Assembly (NCBI GenBank): GCA_017428785.1
Contig: JAFRQD010000003.1
Location: 1 to 54,187, forward strand
Length of the DNA stretch: 54,187 bases
Direction of reading: 5' to 3'
From: Bacteroidaceae bacterium
GTDB taxonomy: Bacteria; Bacteroidota; Bacteroidia; Bacteroidales; Bacteroidaceae
Each line of letters opens with the position of its first letter. The first letter of the stretch is position 1. Below, one piece after another: positions 26,163-34,143 of the stretch. A model generated the notes under the pieces. That model saw nothing but the letters and a program-made list of their open reading frames with translations, was not told the origin of the DNA and searched no databases. Made by a program: the position numbers and the translations under genes.

Positions 26163-26348
26163 ATGAAAAAGTTAGCATTTTTGTTCGCAGCTGTTGTAGC
26201 AGTATCTTTCGCATCTTGCGGTCAGAAGACTGAGAAGGCTTGTGAGGAAGTTGATAGCGTATGCGAAGTTGTAGAAGAAGCTAGCGCTGACACTTGCGCT
26301 TGCGACACTTGCGTTTGCGACACCTGCGCTTGCCCCGTAGCTGAATAA
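26163..26348 (+). CDS. Small Cys-rich lipoprotein
   Basis: The 61-residue product starts with MKKLAFLFAAVVAVSFASC, a clear lipoprotein signal with lipidated Cys at 19. The mature peptide is only about 42 residues, acidic, and ends in DTCACDTCVCDTCACPVAE, a repeated C-x-C pattern. I recognise no named function; metal binding or a redox role is possible from the cysteines alone. Upstream in-frame starts precede the promoter and are excluded. It has two tandem promoter boxes and a strong terminator, so it is a single-gene, probably well-expressed transcript. It lies next to, and is divergent from, mtaB. Confidence 0.85.
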   Translation: MKKLAFLFAAVVAVSFASCGQKTEKACEEVDSVCEVVEEASADTCACDTCVCDTCACPVAE

Positions 26349-26374
26349 TCAACAGACGAGCAAAAAAAGTCACG

Positions 26375-26408
26375 GAGGGCTGCACCGATAGGTGTGGCCC
26401 TCTTTTTG
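26375..26408 (+). terminator. Intrinsic terminator of the small lipoprotein gene
   Basis: AGGGCTGCACC-gata-GGTGTGGCCCT forms a strong stem, followed by TCTTTTTGTG. Confidence 0.9.
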
Positions 26409-26455
26409 TGTTTCTAAAATAAGGAGTTGTGTCAAAATACACCCCATAGCTTTAA

Positions 26456-26600
26456 ACCACGAATTGCACGAATTTATAATTAACGTGAGTTCGACGAAAA
26501 ATAATTCATGGGCAAGGGAATTATATGTTAAAGATAAAACAAAATTCGTGTAATTCTTGAATGCTCTTGCATCAAGGCGCGATTGTAGTCAATTCGTGGT
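26456..26600. repeat. 145-bp element with terminal inverted repeats (MITE-like)
   Basis: ACCACGAATTG (26456-26466) and CAATTCGTGGT (26590-26600) are perfect inverted ends. Inside, CACGAATTT (26467-26475) pairs with AAATTCGTG (26542-26550). The interior is AT-rich and non-coding. It lies between two terminators. A short non-autonomous element is possible, but no target-site duplication is evident. Confidence 0.6.
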
Positions 26601-26602
26601 AA

Positions 26603-26643
26603 AAATAAAAAAGAGGGTATGTCCGTTCTTGGACATACCCTCT
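26603..26643 (-). terminator. Intrinsic terminator of the giant Cys-rich protein gene
   Basis: On the minus strand AGAGGGTATGTCC-aagaac-GGACATACCCTCT is followed by TTTTTTATTTTT, a textbook terminator 26 nt after the stop codon. Confidence 0.93.
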
Positions 26644-26668
26644 GGTGTGTCAGGATAAGTATTGAGTG

Positions 26669-29600
26669 TTACTTCCTGAGAGTCTTCTTGCCGCCCTCGA
26701 TGACGATGCCCTTGTAGTCCTTGCCAACCCTCTGGCCAGCCAGATTGTAGGTTCCCTCGTCGTCGGAGAGGGTTGGGGTGAGGCTCTCTATGCCGTCGAT
26801 GTAGTCCTGACGGGCAAACGTTACCCATTCGCCTGCCACTATATGATCATTGTTGACGACGCCGAATTTTTCAGCATAGAATGCTCCGACAGGCTCGATA
26901 ATCTGAATGCCGTCGTTCAGGGAAATATCCTCGAAGTAGGCGAACGAGCCCCAGCCGCCCTTTACTCTCAGCATCGTTTCACTCCCCTTCATTGTCAGGG
27001 TCGGGAGGAGCATCGAGCCGGACCTTTGTCCACGGAAGCCATAGGAGTTCTCCTCGTCTATGCCTTCTGCCGTGATGCTCACGCCGTCGGTCAACACCAG
27101 ATTGGCAGTTGTTTGGAGTGCTCTTAGGTTGGCCCTGATATAGAGCGAACCGCCGCCGTAGAAGGTCACATTGTCGGTGTCGGCAGTCTTCCGGATGTTC
27201 ATGCCATAGGTGTTGTCGTTGGCAATGATGGTGTTACTTCCGAGCAACTCCACCTTCATGGTGCCCATGTTTGCTTCCACACCGATTTCCGTTGTGTTGA
27301 TGTAGGCATTGTCGAGCGTCAGCGTCTGTGTCATGGGGTTGTAGCGGACTTTGCCGTCGCCCAGGATGTCATGCTTGTTGATGTTGTAAACTCCCACGCC
27401 GGATACAGCGAGGTCATAGGCAACGAGCTCGTCACGACTTGTCGTCAGCAGGTAGGTTGTCCTGGCAGACGTGTAGTGGGCATTGCCGGCAAAGGTGGCA
27501 ATTATCGTAGCAGAGCCTTCCCTCAGGATGGTCGGAGTGCCCGTTAAGGCATCCACCCTTGCGACGGACTCGTCGGAACTCTTGTAGGTGACGGCTATGT
27601 TGCCCGGCGACTTCTGCAGCTTAGGCGTATTCAGTACCGTGCCCATTCCGGCTCTCACAATCTTCTCGCTGAACGCCATGCTTGCGGCTTTCTTCTTATA
27701 GACGGCCCGGATGGTGACGTCGTGGCAAGGCATGATGAAGAACGCATTCTTATCGCTGGAATTCTGTACATGTTCCAGGCCTTTGTTGTTGCCGACAATC
27801 TCCCAGCGGAGGAAGTCGTCCTGCCATTCCTCTTCAGGCTCGGGCATGATTACCTGGCCGCCGCGCACCAGCAGCTTCTTGCTCCAGCTCGAGTTTTGCT
27901 TCGGTGGCAGATAGCCGTATTCATCGGGAGTTGCTGTTGCGGCAAGACCATCCTCCACAGTCAGCGTGTACTTCTCTGGAGTCTTATTGACTTTACGGAA
28001 AATTGTGAACCAAGGAGTCTCTCTAAGAACTACTTCCCCTTCGTCTGTGAGGACCTTTTGGACGATTTCCACTTCGTCAAGTTCAGAAACTCCACACCTA
28101 ATACTATAAGTAACAGGTTTGGGCGTGATGGTAACGCTCATGTTATTGAAGGTATAGTCGAAGAAATTATCAGCATAAGATGAGTAATTAAGTTTAGTGA
28201 TGGCATGGACCTTGTTTCGGCCAATGGACCGGAAGGTGATGGTCTGCGAAGGCGGCTCCTCGCCAAATACCCACTCGAAGCGAATCGTGCTCTTGTCGGG
28301 TTTTATTGTATAGTCGGGACCGCTGTAGTCGGTGACGCGAGTCTCCTCAGCATCGCAGTATATGCAGGTGTGCCTCTCCATGCCCTTGATCTTCGTTGTT
28401 GCCTCGCGGATGGTCTCCCATTCGCCCCACTTGTGGCCGGGGTGATGTACTATATCGCCCTTATAAACAAGTTTTCCGCAATAACCGCAATATGCATCGC
28501 CAGTGTAGCCGTCTTTCGTACAGGTCGTATAGATTTCTCCTACACCATCCCAGTCATACGTTACCACACCAGTGCCATAGTGGTAGCATCCGTGCTTGAG
28601 AGGAGTCCTTTTGCCCTTCACGTTCTCGTTGCAGCGCCTGCAAGTGTAATAGCCTTCGAAGCCATACTTGGCATCATTCGGCTTCGCTGGCCTACCATTC
28701 CAAATCGTCGTGCAGTACTCCACAATCTCTGTGCCTGGATTCGGTGTGCTGGGCAGGTCGTGACCGAGGGCAGGAATGGTTGCGCCTTCCACAAGTATCT
28801 CGTGACAGTCAGCGCAAAGTGTATGGGGTTCGTGGCCGTGGCTATTGCAAGTCGGCTCCACGCGCCCACTCATTATGGTTCCGCCCGTGTGGTCGCATTC
28901 CTCAGTAACTGCGAAGATAGCAGCAGGCCCATTTTTCATCCTGAACGTAGCCGTGGAAGTTGTCGGTTGCATGAAAGTCAGGCGAGGCAGTTCGATGTAG
29001 CCGCTGCCCCAGTCGATGGTCGAGTAAATATCGCCTAAATAGTCTACTACATCATTCCACATCACGAACTTGACAGGACCGCCGCCGGTATAATACATCT
29101 TCCTTGCCGATTCCGGGTTGTACTGAATGGTAACAATATCTCCTGCCTTTGCATAGTCCCTGTCGGCTGTGCCGCCTTCTATCATCACGGGATAGCTGCC
29201 GTAGGGGAAGAATTTGGTTTCTTCGTAGTAACATGTCTGGCAATGACGTACCATCCTTCCTGGCTCGTCGGCTGACTTGGGAACTCTCGCGCATAGCCAC
29301 ATCTCCCATGTGTGGTTCTCGATTTCCCATTCGTCGCAGCCCTTGCACTTGAAGCTGTGGGACAAGGGGCCTCGTTTGCACTTCTGTGGGTCGGGAACGT
29401 ACTTGCCATTTTTAGTAATAAACATGTCTTCGTCGTTGATTGAGTAATAGTCATGCACGTGCGGCAACTTGTCCGTCTTCACGGTCTTGTAGTATCCGCA
29501 GGCGGAGCATATCAAATTGCTCTCGCCCATCCTCTTCTCGGTTGGTTCGGTGACGACTTCCGTCTCGTTGAAGTTGTGGTCTTCCTTCGGGTCGGGGCCT

Positions 29601-31840
29601 ATGACGCCGCACCTGCAGACAAACCAGTGCTGCGTGAGGCTGTGCCTTGCCACGTCGAAGCTGTGAACGTGGTTCGGCTCCACCTTCGGGATGACTTCGC
29701 TGATTGCAAAGGAGCAGTCCCTACATACCTGTTCGCGCAAGCCTGTCTCGTCGGAGGTGGCAGGCTTTACGAGTGTCCAGTCGTTGAAGCGGTGCTTGGA
29801 GGTTCTCAGCATTTCGTCACACTCACCGACGCAGTAGTAGCCATGAGTCTCAGCGTCAATCTCCCCGTACCATCCCCACGTGTGCTGCGCCTTGACGTAG
29901 GCCACATTAGAGGTGACGGTGCCCTTGTCGTTAGAAACTTCACACTTGATTTGGCGACGGGGATTGGTGTAGCATTCTACAACATCAACCGCAACCTTCA
30001 GTGTGGCAGTCTCATCGCTTCCATCGACACCTTCTGCCTCATTCCATGTTGCTCCGCCGTCCCATGAGTCATACCACTGGTAGGACAAGTCTTTGCCACT
30101 GGCGTACACCTTGAAGGTAGCGTAGCGTGTGAGTATTCCGCCTGCAGCTTCCGCCCGTGGGCCTTCATCTTCGCTCACCTTGCCAGTGTAGTCGGTCGGA
30201 TGTGTGATGATGTAGGGCTTGCCGTCGGAGGTGGCCTCTACGTATGGAATGGAGACGATGTCTATGTTATAGTTGCAGACTGTGCAGCTGACCTGAGCCG
30301 TGCCGTTCGTGCGGGTGCTTGGGTTGGGTGCAACCAGAATGACGGGTGCTCCCTCGGTGTGGATAGCCTTGTCGATGGCTTTGCCGCAGTCGATGCAGAC
30401 ATGCCAGTGTGCGTTCCCGTCTTTGCTCCATGCCGTGCTCACGTCGGGGTGTTCGCAGCCTTCGTCGTGCTGGCAGAACTCGAGGCATTGGTCGTCTTCG
30501 TAGCACCAGTGCTCGGCGAAGTCGTCGCTCTCGATGCAGAAGTCGTGTTCGCATCCCTTCTCGGAGATGTTGTCATGGCAGCAGTCTAAGCAGAGCTCGC
30601 AGACGTCGCATTGGTCGTCGCCTTCATAGCAGTCGCCGCACTGCTCACAGATGAAGTGGTCGCCCTGGTCGTCGCTCTCGGGGCAGAAGCCGTGTTCGCA
30701 GTGTTCCCAGCAGTTCTCGCATAGGCCGCAGAACTCGCAGAGCTCGCTGTCTTCGAAGCAGTCGCCGCAGTCGGGACAGACGTGTGCTTCCCAGTCAGAG
30801 CCGTCGGGGCAGAGACCGTGCTCGCAATGATGGTCAGCTTGGCAGTCGAGGCACAGGCCGCAGTACTCGCACTCTTCGTCCTGCGGGCATTGTCCGCACC
30901 CGGGACAGAGATGGTCTTCGAAGTCATAGGATGCGATGCAGTAGCCGTGGTCGCAGCCGCTCGACTCGCTGAAATCGTGGCAGCAGTCCTCGCAGAGTCC
31001 GCAGTCGTCGCACAGGCTGATGCCGAGGCTCTCGATACACTTGCCGCACAGTTCGCATTTCCAGTCGTTATCGATGCAGCAGAAGTTGCAGTGTTGTCCG
31101 CCGTAATCGCAGAACTGGATATCTCCATCGAAGCAGTGGCCGCATTCGGAACAATGCGTCTCGCCGCTGGCACAGCTTTCGCAGAGTCCGCACACCTCGC
31201 AGACGTCCTCGTCGCAGTGGAGGCACAGTCGGCAGTGGATGTCGTCTTCGGCCGCTGCGGCCTCCATACATTCGTTGCAGATGGCGTGTTCAACGCAGGC
31301 GTCGCCTACGACGTCCAGTTCCTCTCCTGCCACAATCATGCAGTTGCCGCATATTTCGCAGGCCAATTCGGTGCAGTCTGTACAGTGTAGTTTGAGATTA
31401 CCCATTTCACATGTACATTCTGTTACGTCTGCGCCGAACAGTTCATGGCAAAATTCGCACACATCGTCTGCTCCTTCGGAAAGCACGTCAAAGCAGTCGT
31501 TGCAGATGCGGTCTCCGTACTTGTTGTACCAGCCTTCGTGGTAATCGCCATCAGAGATGCAACCGTAGCAGACCAGGCAATGGCGTTCATTAAAGCAATC
31601 AAGGTTCACGTCTTCAATACATGAGCCGCAACCTTCGCAGAAGAATTCTGCGGCAATCTCTTCTGCGTCGGAAGTGTGCTCGGCATAGAAGGTGTACTCC
31701 TCGCCGCACTCGTCGCAGATAGCTACGGCTTCGTTCCATGTGTCGGTCCAGTGCCACTCCCAGGCATGGACTCTGAGCAGTGGGAACAACATTATGGCCA
31801 GCGCCATAATCATTCTCATTGTGGTGTGATACGTTTTCAT
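26669..31840 (-). CDS. Giant secreted cysteine-rich repeat protein
   Basis: I do not recognise a named family for this 1,723-residue protein. A signal peptide (MIMALAIMLFPLLRVHA) is followed by an extraordinary block, about residues 42-462, with about 80 cysteines, many as C-x2-C-x2-C. From about residue 277 it forms 4-5 repeats of about 42-46 residues with the pattern CxxCGLCxxC...CEHGxC...HxCxxCGDC. Next come Ig-like regions and several weak repeats of the type HxF/W...C..CG (ICSACGYYKTV, CADCHEILVEGA), a BIg2-like domain (YKSSDESVARVDALTGTPTI), a carbohydrate-reading beta-rich region, and the Prevotella tail YNLAGQRVGKDYKGIVIEGG. Metal binding or a disulfide-stabilised surface stalk are guesses. 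It is a single-gene transcript. Confidence 0.85.
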   Translation of the reverse strand: MKTYHTTMRMIMALAIMLFPLLRVHAWEWHWTDTWNEAVAICDECGEEYTFYAEHTSDAEEIAAEFFCEGCGSCIEDVNLDCFNERHCLVCYGCISDGDYHEGWYNKYGDRICNDCFDVLSEGADDVCEFCHELFGADVTECTCEMGNLKLHCTDCTELACEICGNCMIVAGEELDVVGDACVEHAICNECMEAAAAEDDIHCRLCLHCDEDVCEVCGLCESCASGETHCSECGHCFDGDIQFCDYGGQHCNFCCIDNDWKCELCGKCIESLGISLCDDCGLCEDCCHDFSESSGCDHGYCIASYDFEDHLCPGCGQCPQDEECEYCGLCLDCQADHHCEHGLCPDGSDWEAHVCPDCGDCFEDSELCEFCGLCENCWEHCEHGFCPESDDQGDHFICEQCGDCYEGDDQCDVCELCLDCCHDNISEKGCEHDFCIESDDFAEHWCYEDDQCLEFCQHDEGCEHPDVSTAWSKDGNAHWHVCIDCGKAIDKAIHTEGAPVILVAPNPSTRTNGTAQVSCTVCNYNIDIVSIPYVEATSDGKPYIITHPTDYTGKVSEDEGPRAEAAGGILTRYATFKVYASGKDLSYQWYDSWDGGATWNEAEGVDGSDETATLKVAVDVVECYTNPRRQIKCEVSNDKGTVTSNVAYVKAQHTWGWYGEIDAETHGYYCVGECDEMLRTSKHRFNDWTLVKPATSDETGLREQVCRDCSFAISEVIPKVEPNHVHSFDVARHSLTQHWFVCRCGVIGPDPKEDHNFNETEVVTEPTEKRMGESNLICSACGYYKTVKTDKLPHVHDYYSINDEDMFITKNGKYVPDPQKCKRGPLSHSFKCKGCDEWEIENHTWEMWLCARVPKSADEPGRMVRHCQTCYYEETKFFPYGSYPVMIEGGTADRDYAKAGDIVTIQYNPESARKMYYTGGGPVKFVMWNDVVDYLGDIYSTIDWGSGYIELPRLTFMQPTTSTATFRMKNGPAAIFAVTEECDHTGGTIMSGRVEPTCNSHGHEPHTLCADCHEILVEGATIPALGHDLPSTPNPGTEIVEYCTTIWNGRPAKPNDAKYGFEGYYTCRRCNENVKGKRTPLKHGCYHYGTGVVTYDWDGVGEIYTTCTKDGYTGDAYCGYCGKLVYKGDIVHHPGHKWGEWETIREATTKIKGMERHTCIYCDAEETRVTDYSGPDYTIKPDKSTIRFEWVFGEEPPSQTITFRSIGRNKVHAITKLNYSSYADNFFDYTFNNMSVTITPKPVTYSIRCGVSELDEVEIVQKVLTDEGEVVLRETPWFTIFRKVNKTPEKYTLTVEDGLAATATPDEYGYLPPKQNSSWSKKLLVRGGQVIMPEPEEEWQDDFLRWEIVGNNKGLEHVQNSSDKNAFFIMPCHDVTIRAVYKKKAASMAFSEKIVRAGMGTVLNTPKLQKSPGNIAVTYKSSDESVARVDALTGTPTILREGSATIIATFAGNAHYTSARTTYLLTTSRDELVAYDLAVSGVGVYNINKHDILGDGKVRYNPMTQTLTLDNAYINTTEIGVEANMGTMKVELLGSNTIIANDNTYGMNIRKTADTDNVTFYGGGSLYIRANLRALQTTANLVLTDGVSITAEGIDEENSYGFRGQRSGSMLLPTLTMKGSETMLRVKGGWGSFAYFEDISLNDGIQIIEPVGAFYAEKFGVVNNDHIVAGEWVTFARQDYIDGIESLTPTLSDDEGTYNLAGQRVGKDYKGIVIEGGKKTLRK

Positions 31841-31880
31841 AATAGCGTAGTTTCTGATATTATAATAATGTATTTGGTAA

Positions 31881-31888
31881 TAAAGGTA
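31881..31888 (-). promoter_or_regulatory. TACCTTTA -7 box for the giant Cys-rich protein
   Basis: The minus strand reads TTTCGTACCTTTATTACC, 40 nt before the ATG at 31840. It differs from TAnnTTTG at the last base only. Confidence 0.6.
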
Positions 31889-31899
31889 CGAAAAATGTT

Positions 31900-32073
31900 T
31901 CAGGAAGACAAGCGTTCCTCAATCTTTTTGTCGATGAACTGCTCCAGCCTGGGCTCTATTTCTTTCCATTTGCGGTCGATCAGTCTGTTCACCACTGCTT
32001 CCTGCTGCGACAGAAAACTCAGATAGTCTGCCGCAAACTTGTGGGCTGCTTTTTGCTTTTCAGTGAAGGACAT
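31900..32073 (-). CDS. 57-residue charged helical protein
   Basis: A short intact frame (ATG 32071-32073, TGA 31900-31902) encodes MSFTEKQKAAHKFAADYLSF, then LSQQEAVVNRLIDRKWKEIE and a tail ending in KKIEERLSS. The amino-acid composition is that of a soluble amphipathic helix or coiled coil, with no signal peptide. I recognise no family. A good promoter (TACCTTTG at 32102-32109) precedes it, and its TGA is 11 nt before the -7 box of the giant Cys-rich gene, so the two could also be joined by read-through. The promoter and intact frame are the main reasons to believe it. Confidence 0.6.
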   Translation of the reverse strand: MSFTEKQKAAHKFAADYLSFLSQQEAVVNRLIDRKWKEIEPRLEQFIDKKIEERLSS

Positions 32074-32101
32074 AGTGATGGGTTTTGTATGTTTTCTGCT
32101 G

Positions 32102-32109
32102 CAAAGGTA
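32102..32109 (-). promoter_or_regulatory. TACCTTTG -7 box for the 57-residue protein
   Basis: The minus strand reads ATCTACCTTTGCAGC, 28 nt before the ATG. Confidence 0.7.
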
Positions 32110-32178
32110 GATTTTTTGGGGGGAAGGTCATTTGTCTTTTTCTTCCAAAATGCTGCCCGCCACTTGTCATTTTCTTCC

Positions 32179-32209
32179 AAAAACAAAAAAGCGAGCCACA
32201 TAGCTCGCT
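32179..32209 (-). terminator. Intrinsic terminator of the TPR-AraC regulator gene
   Basis: On the minus strand AGCGAGC-tatgtg-GCTCGCT is followed by TTTTTGTTTTT, 14 nt after the stop codon. A near-direct repeat (TTGTC-TTTTTCTTCCAAAA and TTGTC-ATTTTCTTCCAAAA, 32136 and 32165) lies just beyond it. Confidence 0.92.
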
Positions 32210-32222
32210 ATTTTTGCCTATT

Positions 32223-33872
32223 TCATCGCTTATCTCTGTATTCCGAGGGTGAGCAGTCGTAGATGCGTTTGAATGTATGTGTGAAGGTGCTCGCTTCGTC
32301 GAAACCACAAAGATTGGCAACTTGCGAGACCGGCATCTCCGGGTTGTCTGTGAGCAGCGTGACGGCTCGCTCCATCTGTATGGCTTGGATGTAGGCCTTG
32401 GGCGATTCGCCAGCTGCGCCCTGCAAGCGACGGCGGAATGTCTGCACGCTCATGTTCAGTTCGGATGCAATCTGCTCCACGCCGAAGTTGCCGGTGGGCA
32501 TCGCTGCATTGACAGCCTCGATGACGCGCATGAGGAACAACTTGTCGGCTTCCGAGCCTTTCCAGCCCGTCTTTTCTTCGGGGAGGTTTTCTTGTGTCCC
32601 TCCTGTAGAGGGAGAGTCGGAGGGAGTCTTCAGCCTCTCAATCTCTTTCACCAGTTCCTGCATCTGCAATTGCTGACGATGGCGGATGCGGCGAATGATG
32701 AGGCAGGCTGCGATGGCTATCAGCAAGATGAGTGCGATGGCGATGACGATGGTGCGCCTGTGAGCTTGACGCACTTCGGCATTCTCTTGCAGCAGTTGGT
32801 CGTTGCCGAACTCGGCGTTGTAGCGCGACAGGGCATCTGCTGTGGCGTGCGTATAGAGCGAGTCTTTCAGCAAGTCAAAGTAGTCGAGTTCTATCTTCGC
32901 CGAGTCGGGATTCAGCTTCCAATAGCTCTCATAAAGTCCTTTGTGCGAATGTATTTCGTTGTATAGGTCGCCCATCTTCGAGAAGAGGCCGGCTGCTTCC
33001 CGATAATAAGGTATTGCTTCTTGCTGCCGTTCCTGGCAAAGCAGCGACATGCCCAGCCGGTTCAGGGCGATGGCATAGGAATGGTAGTCGCCGATGGCCT
33101 TCAGTCGGGGAATGATGCGTAGGTAGATGTCCTCAGCCTCCTTGTATCGATGCAAGCCAAGAAGTGCCGAGCCCTTTTGCGAAAGGCGAATGCTGGCTTG
33201 TGGCTCTCGCTGCAGCATAGAGTCAATCTGGTAGGCCTGCTCAGCATAGGGCAGCGCTTTCTCGTCGTTTCCCAGAGAGTGATAGACTTCGGAAGCCATG
33301 CCGAGCAGGACAGCCTTTCGTGCTGGATTGTCCGCCTTCTCTGCATGCTCCAGCGCTCCAAGTATGTAATGCTCAGCCTCTTTTGCCTGAAAGCCCGCCA
33401 TGTAAATGCCAGCCACCGTGTTCATGCTCGACGAAATGCGGTCGTCGTCGCCACTCTTCATGTCTATCTTGAGGCATTGCTTGGCATAGTTGGCAGCATT
33501 CTTCACATCGCCCATGCGCACATAGATGAGCCCCAGCAGGTTCAGGCAATCGGCCATGTTGTCGTTCTCGTCATAAAACAACGGCAGAGCCTTCAGAGCA
33601 TACGCCTCTGCCTGCCCGTACTTTTGCACGTCGTACATCCACTCCGCTGCCCAGTACCACACTTGCTGCTTGAGCGAATCGACAGGCGTTCCGTCGGGGA
33701 ACACAGTCTCCTCGTCAACGAATTCTGCCTTAAGCAGTTCGCTGAAGAACAGGTTAGCGGCAGCAGCGTTCGTCTGCTTGTCGAACTTAGCCAATGCCGA
33801 CTCCACATCTTGCGCCATCGCGCAGACACTCGTCAGCCATGCCAGCAGTATCGTTGTCAAACCTCGTTTCAT
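32223..33872 (-). CDS. TPR-AraC hybrid membrane regulator
   Basis: This 549-residue protein (start MKRGLTTILLAW chosen after the promoter) combines a signal peptide, a periplasmic array of TPR units (residues about 40-370), one membrane helix (TIVIAIALILLIAIAACLII), a linker and a C-terminal AraC-type DNA-binding domain (FGVEQIASELNMSVQTFRRR and NLCGFDEASTFTHTFKRIYD). Such hybrids are typical of Bacteroidetes and are thought to pass a periplasmic signal to DNA. The linker just after the membrane helix contains PSDSPSTGGTQENLPEE, encoded by a copy of the GC-rich palindrome (32588-32625). No target genes can be named; the 57-residue and giant Cys-rich genes lie downstream. Confidence 0.92.
   Translation of the reverse strand: MKRGLTTILLAWLTSVCAMAQDVESALAKFDKQTNAAAANLFFSELLKAEFVDEETVFPDGTPVDSLKQQVWYWAAEWMYDVQKYGQAEAYALKALPLFYDENDNMADCLNLLGLIYVRMGDVKNAANYAKQCLKIDMKSGDDDRISSSMNTVAGIYMAGFQAKEAEHYILGALEHAEKADNPARKAVLLGMASEVYHSLGNDEKALPYAEQAYQIDSMLQREPQASIRLSQKGSALLGLHRYKEAEDIYLRIIPRLKAIGDYHSYAIALNRLGMSLLCQERQQEAIPYYREAAGLFSKMGDLYNEIHSHKGLYESYWKLNPDSAKIELDYFDLLKDSLYTHATADALSRYNAEFGNDQLLQENAEVRQAHRRTIVIAIALILLIAIAACLIIRRIRHRQQLQMQELVKEIERLKTPSDSPSTGGTQENLPEEKTGWKGSEADKLFLMRVIEAVNAAMPTGNFGVEQIASELNMSVQTFRRRLQGAAGESPKAYIQAIQMERAVTLLTDNPEMPVSQVANLCGFDEASTFTHTFKRIYDCSPSEYRDKR
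32588..32625. repeat. GC-rich palindrome in frame in the regulator linker
   Basis: On the minus strand GACTCCCTCCGACTCTCCC, then TCTACAGGAGGGACAC encodes TPSDSPSTGGT, between the membrane helix and the AraC domain. Confidence 0.75.
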
Positions 33873-33897
33873 TTTGTTTTTGTTTAGTTTCCGCCCA

Positions 33898-33905
33898 CAA
33901 AGATA
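33898..33905 (-). promoter_or_regulatory. TATCTTTG -7 box for the TPR-AraC regulator
   Basis: The minus strand reads TCGTATCTTTGTGGGC, 25 nt before the ATG at 33872. Confidence 0.75.
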
Positions 33906-34004
33906 CGAAAAAAAGCGGAACATGCAAGGGCATTCCGGCATTTTTTACAGGTTGAAATGCCTGATTCGACTGCAGGCATCACTCAGGTCGGCGTGCTTAG
34001 TTGA

Positions 34005-34070
34005 TTGATTTGTCATGATGCAGCAATTGATTTATCATGATGCAGCAATTGATTTATCATGATGAATCAA
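34005..34070. repeat. 22-bp tandem palindrome array, TTGATTTATCATGATG family
   Basis: Three 22-bp units begin at 34005, 34027 and 34049 (TTGATTT-nTCATGATG-CAGCAA); the last ends in AATCAA, which pairs with the TTGATT at the front of each unit. The 270-nt gap between the regulator and the dehydrogenase gene holds nothing else recognisable. Confidence 0.88.
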
Positions 34071-34143
34071 CAAAGATGGCGTGCCGCGTTTTGCAACCTG
34101 GCACGTCGTGATGGTTATTCCCAAAGGTTAAACGAGGTTTCCC

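Noticed and set aside
32223-33872. Hybrid two-component sensor
   Set aside because: There is no histidine kinase or receiver domain, only TPRs, a membrane helix and an AraC domain.
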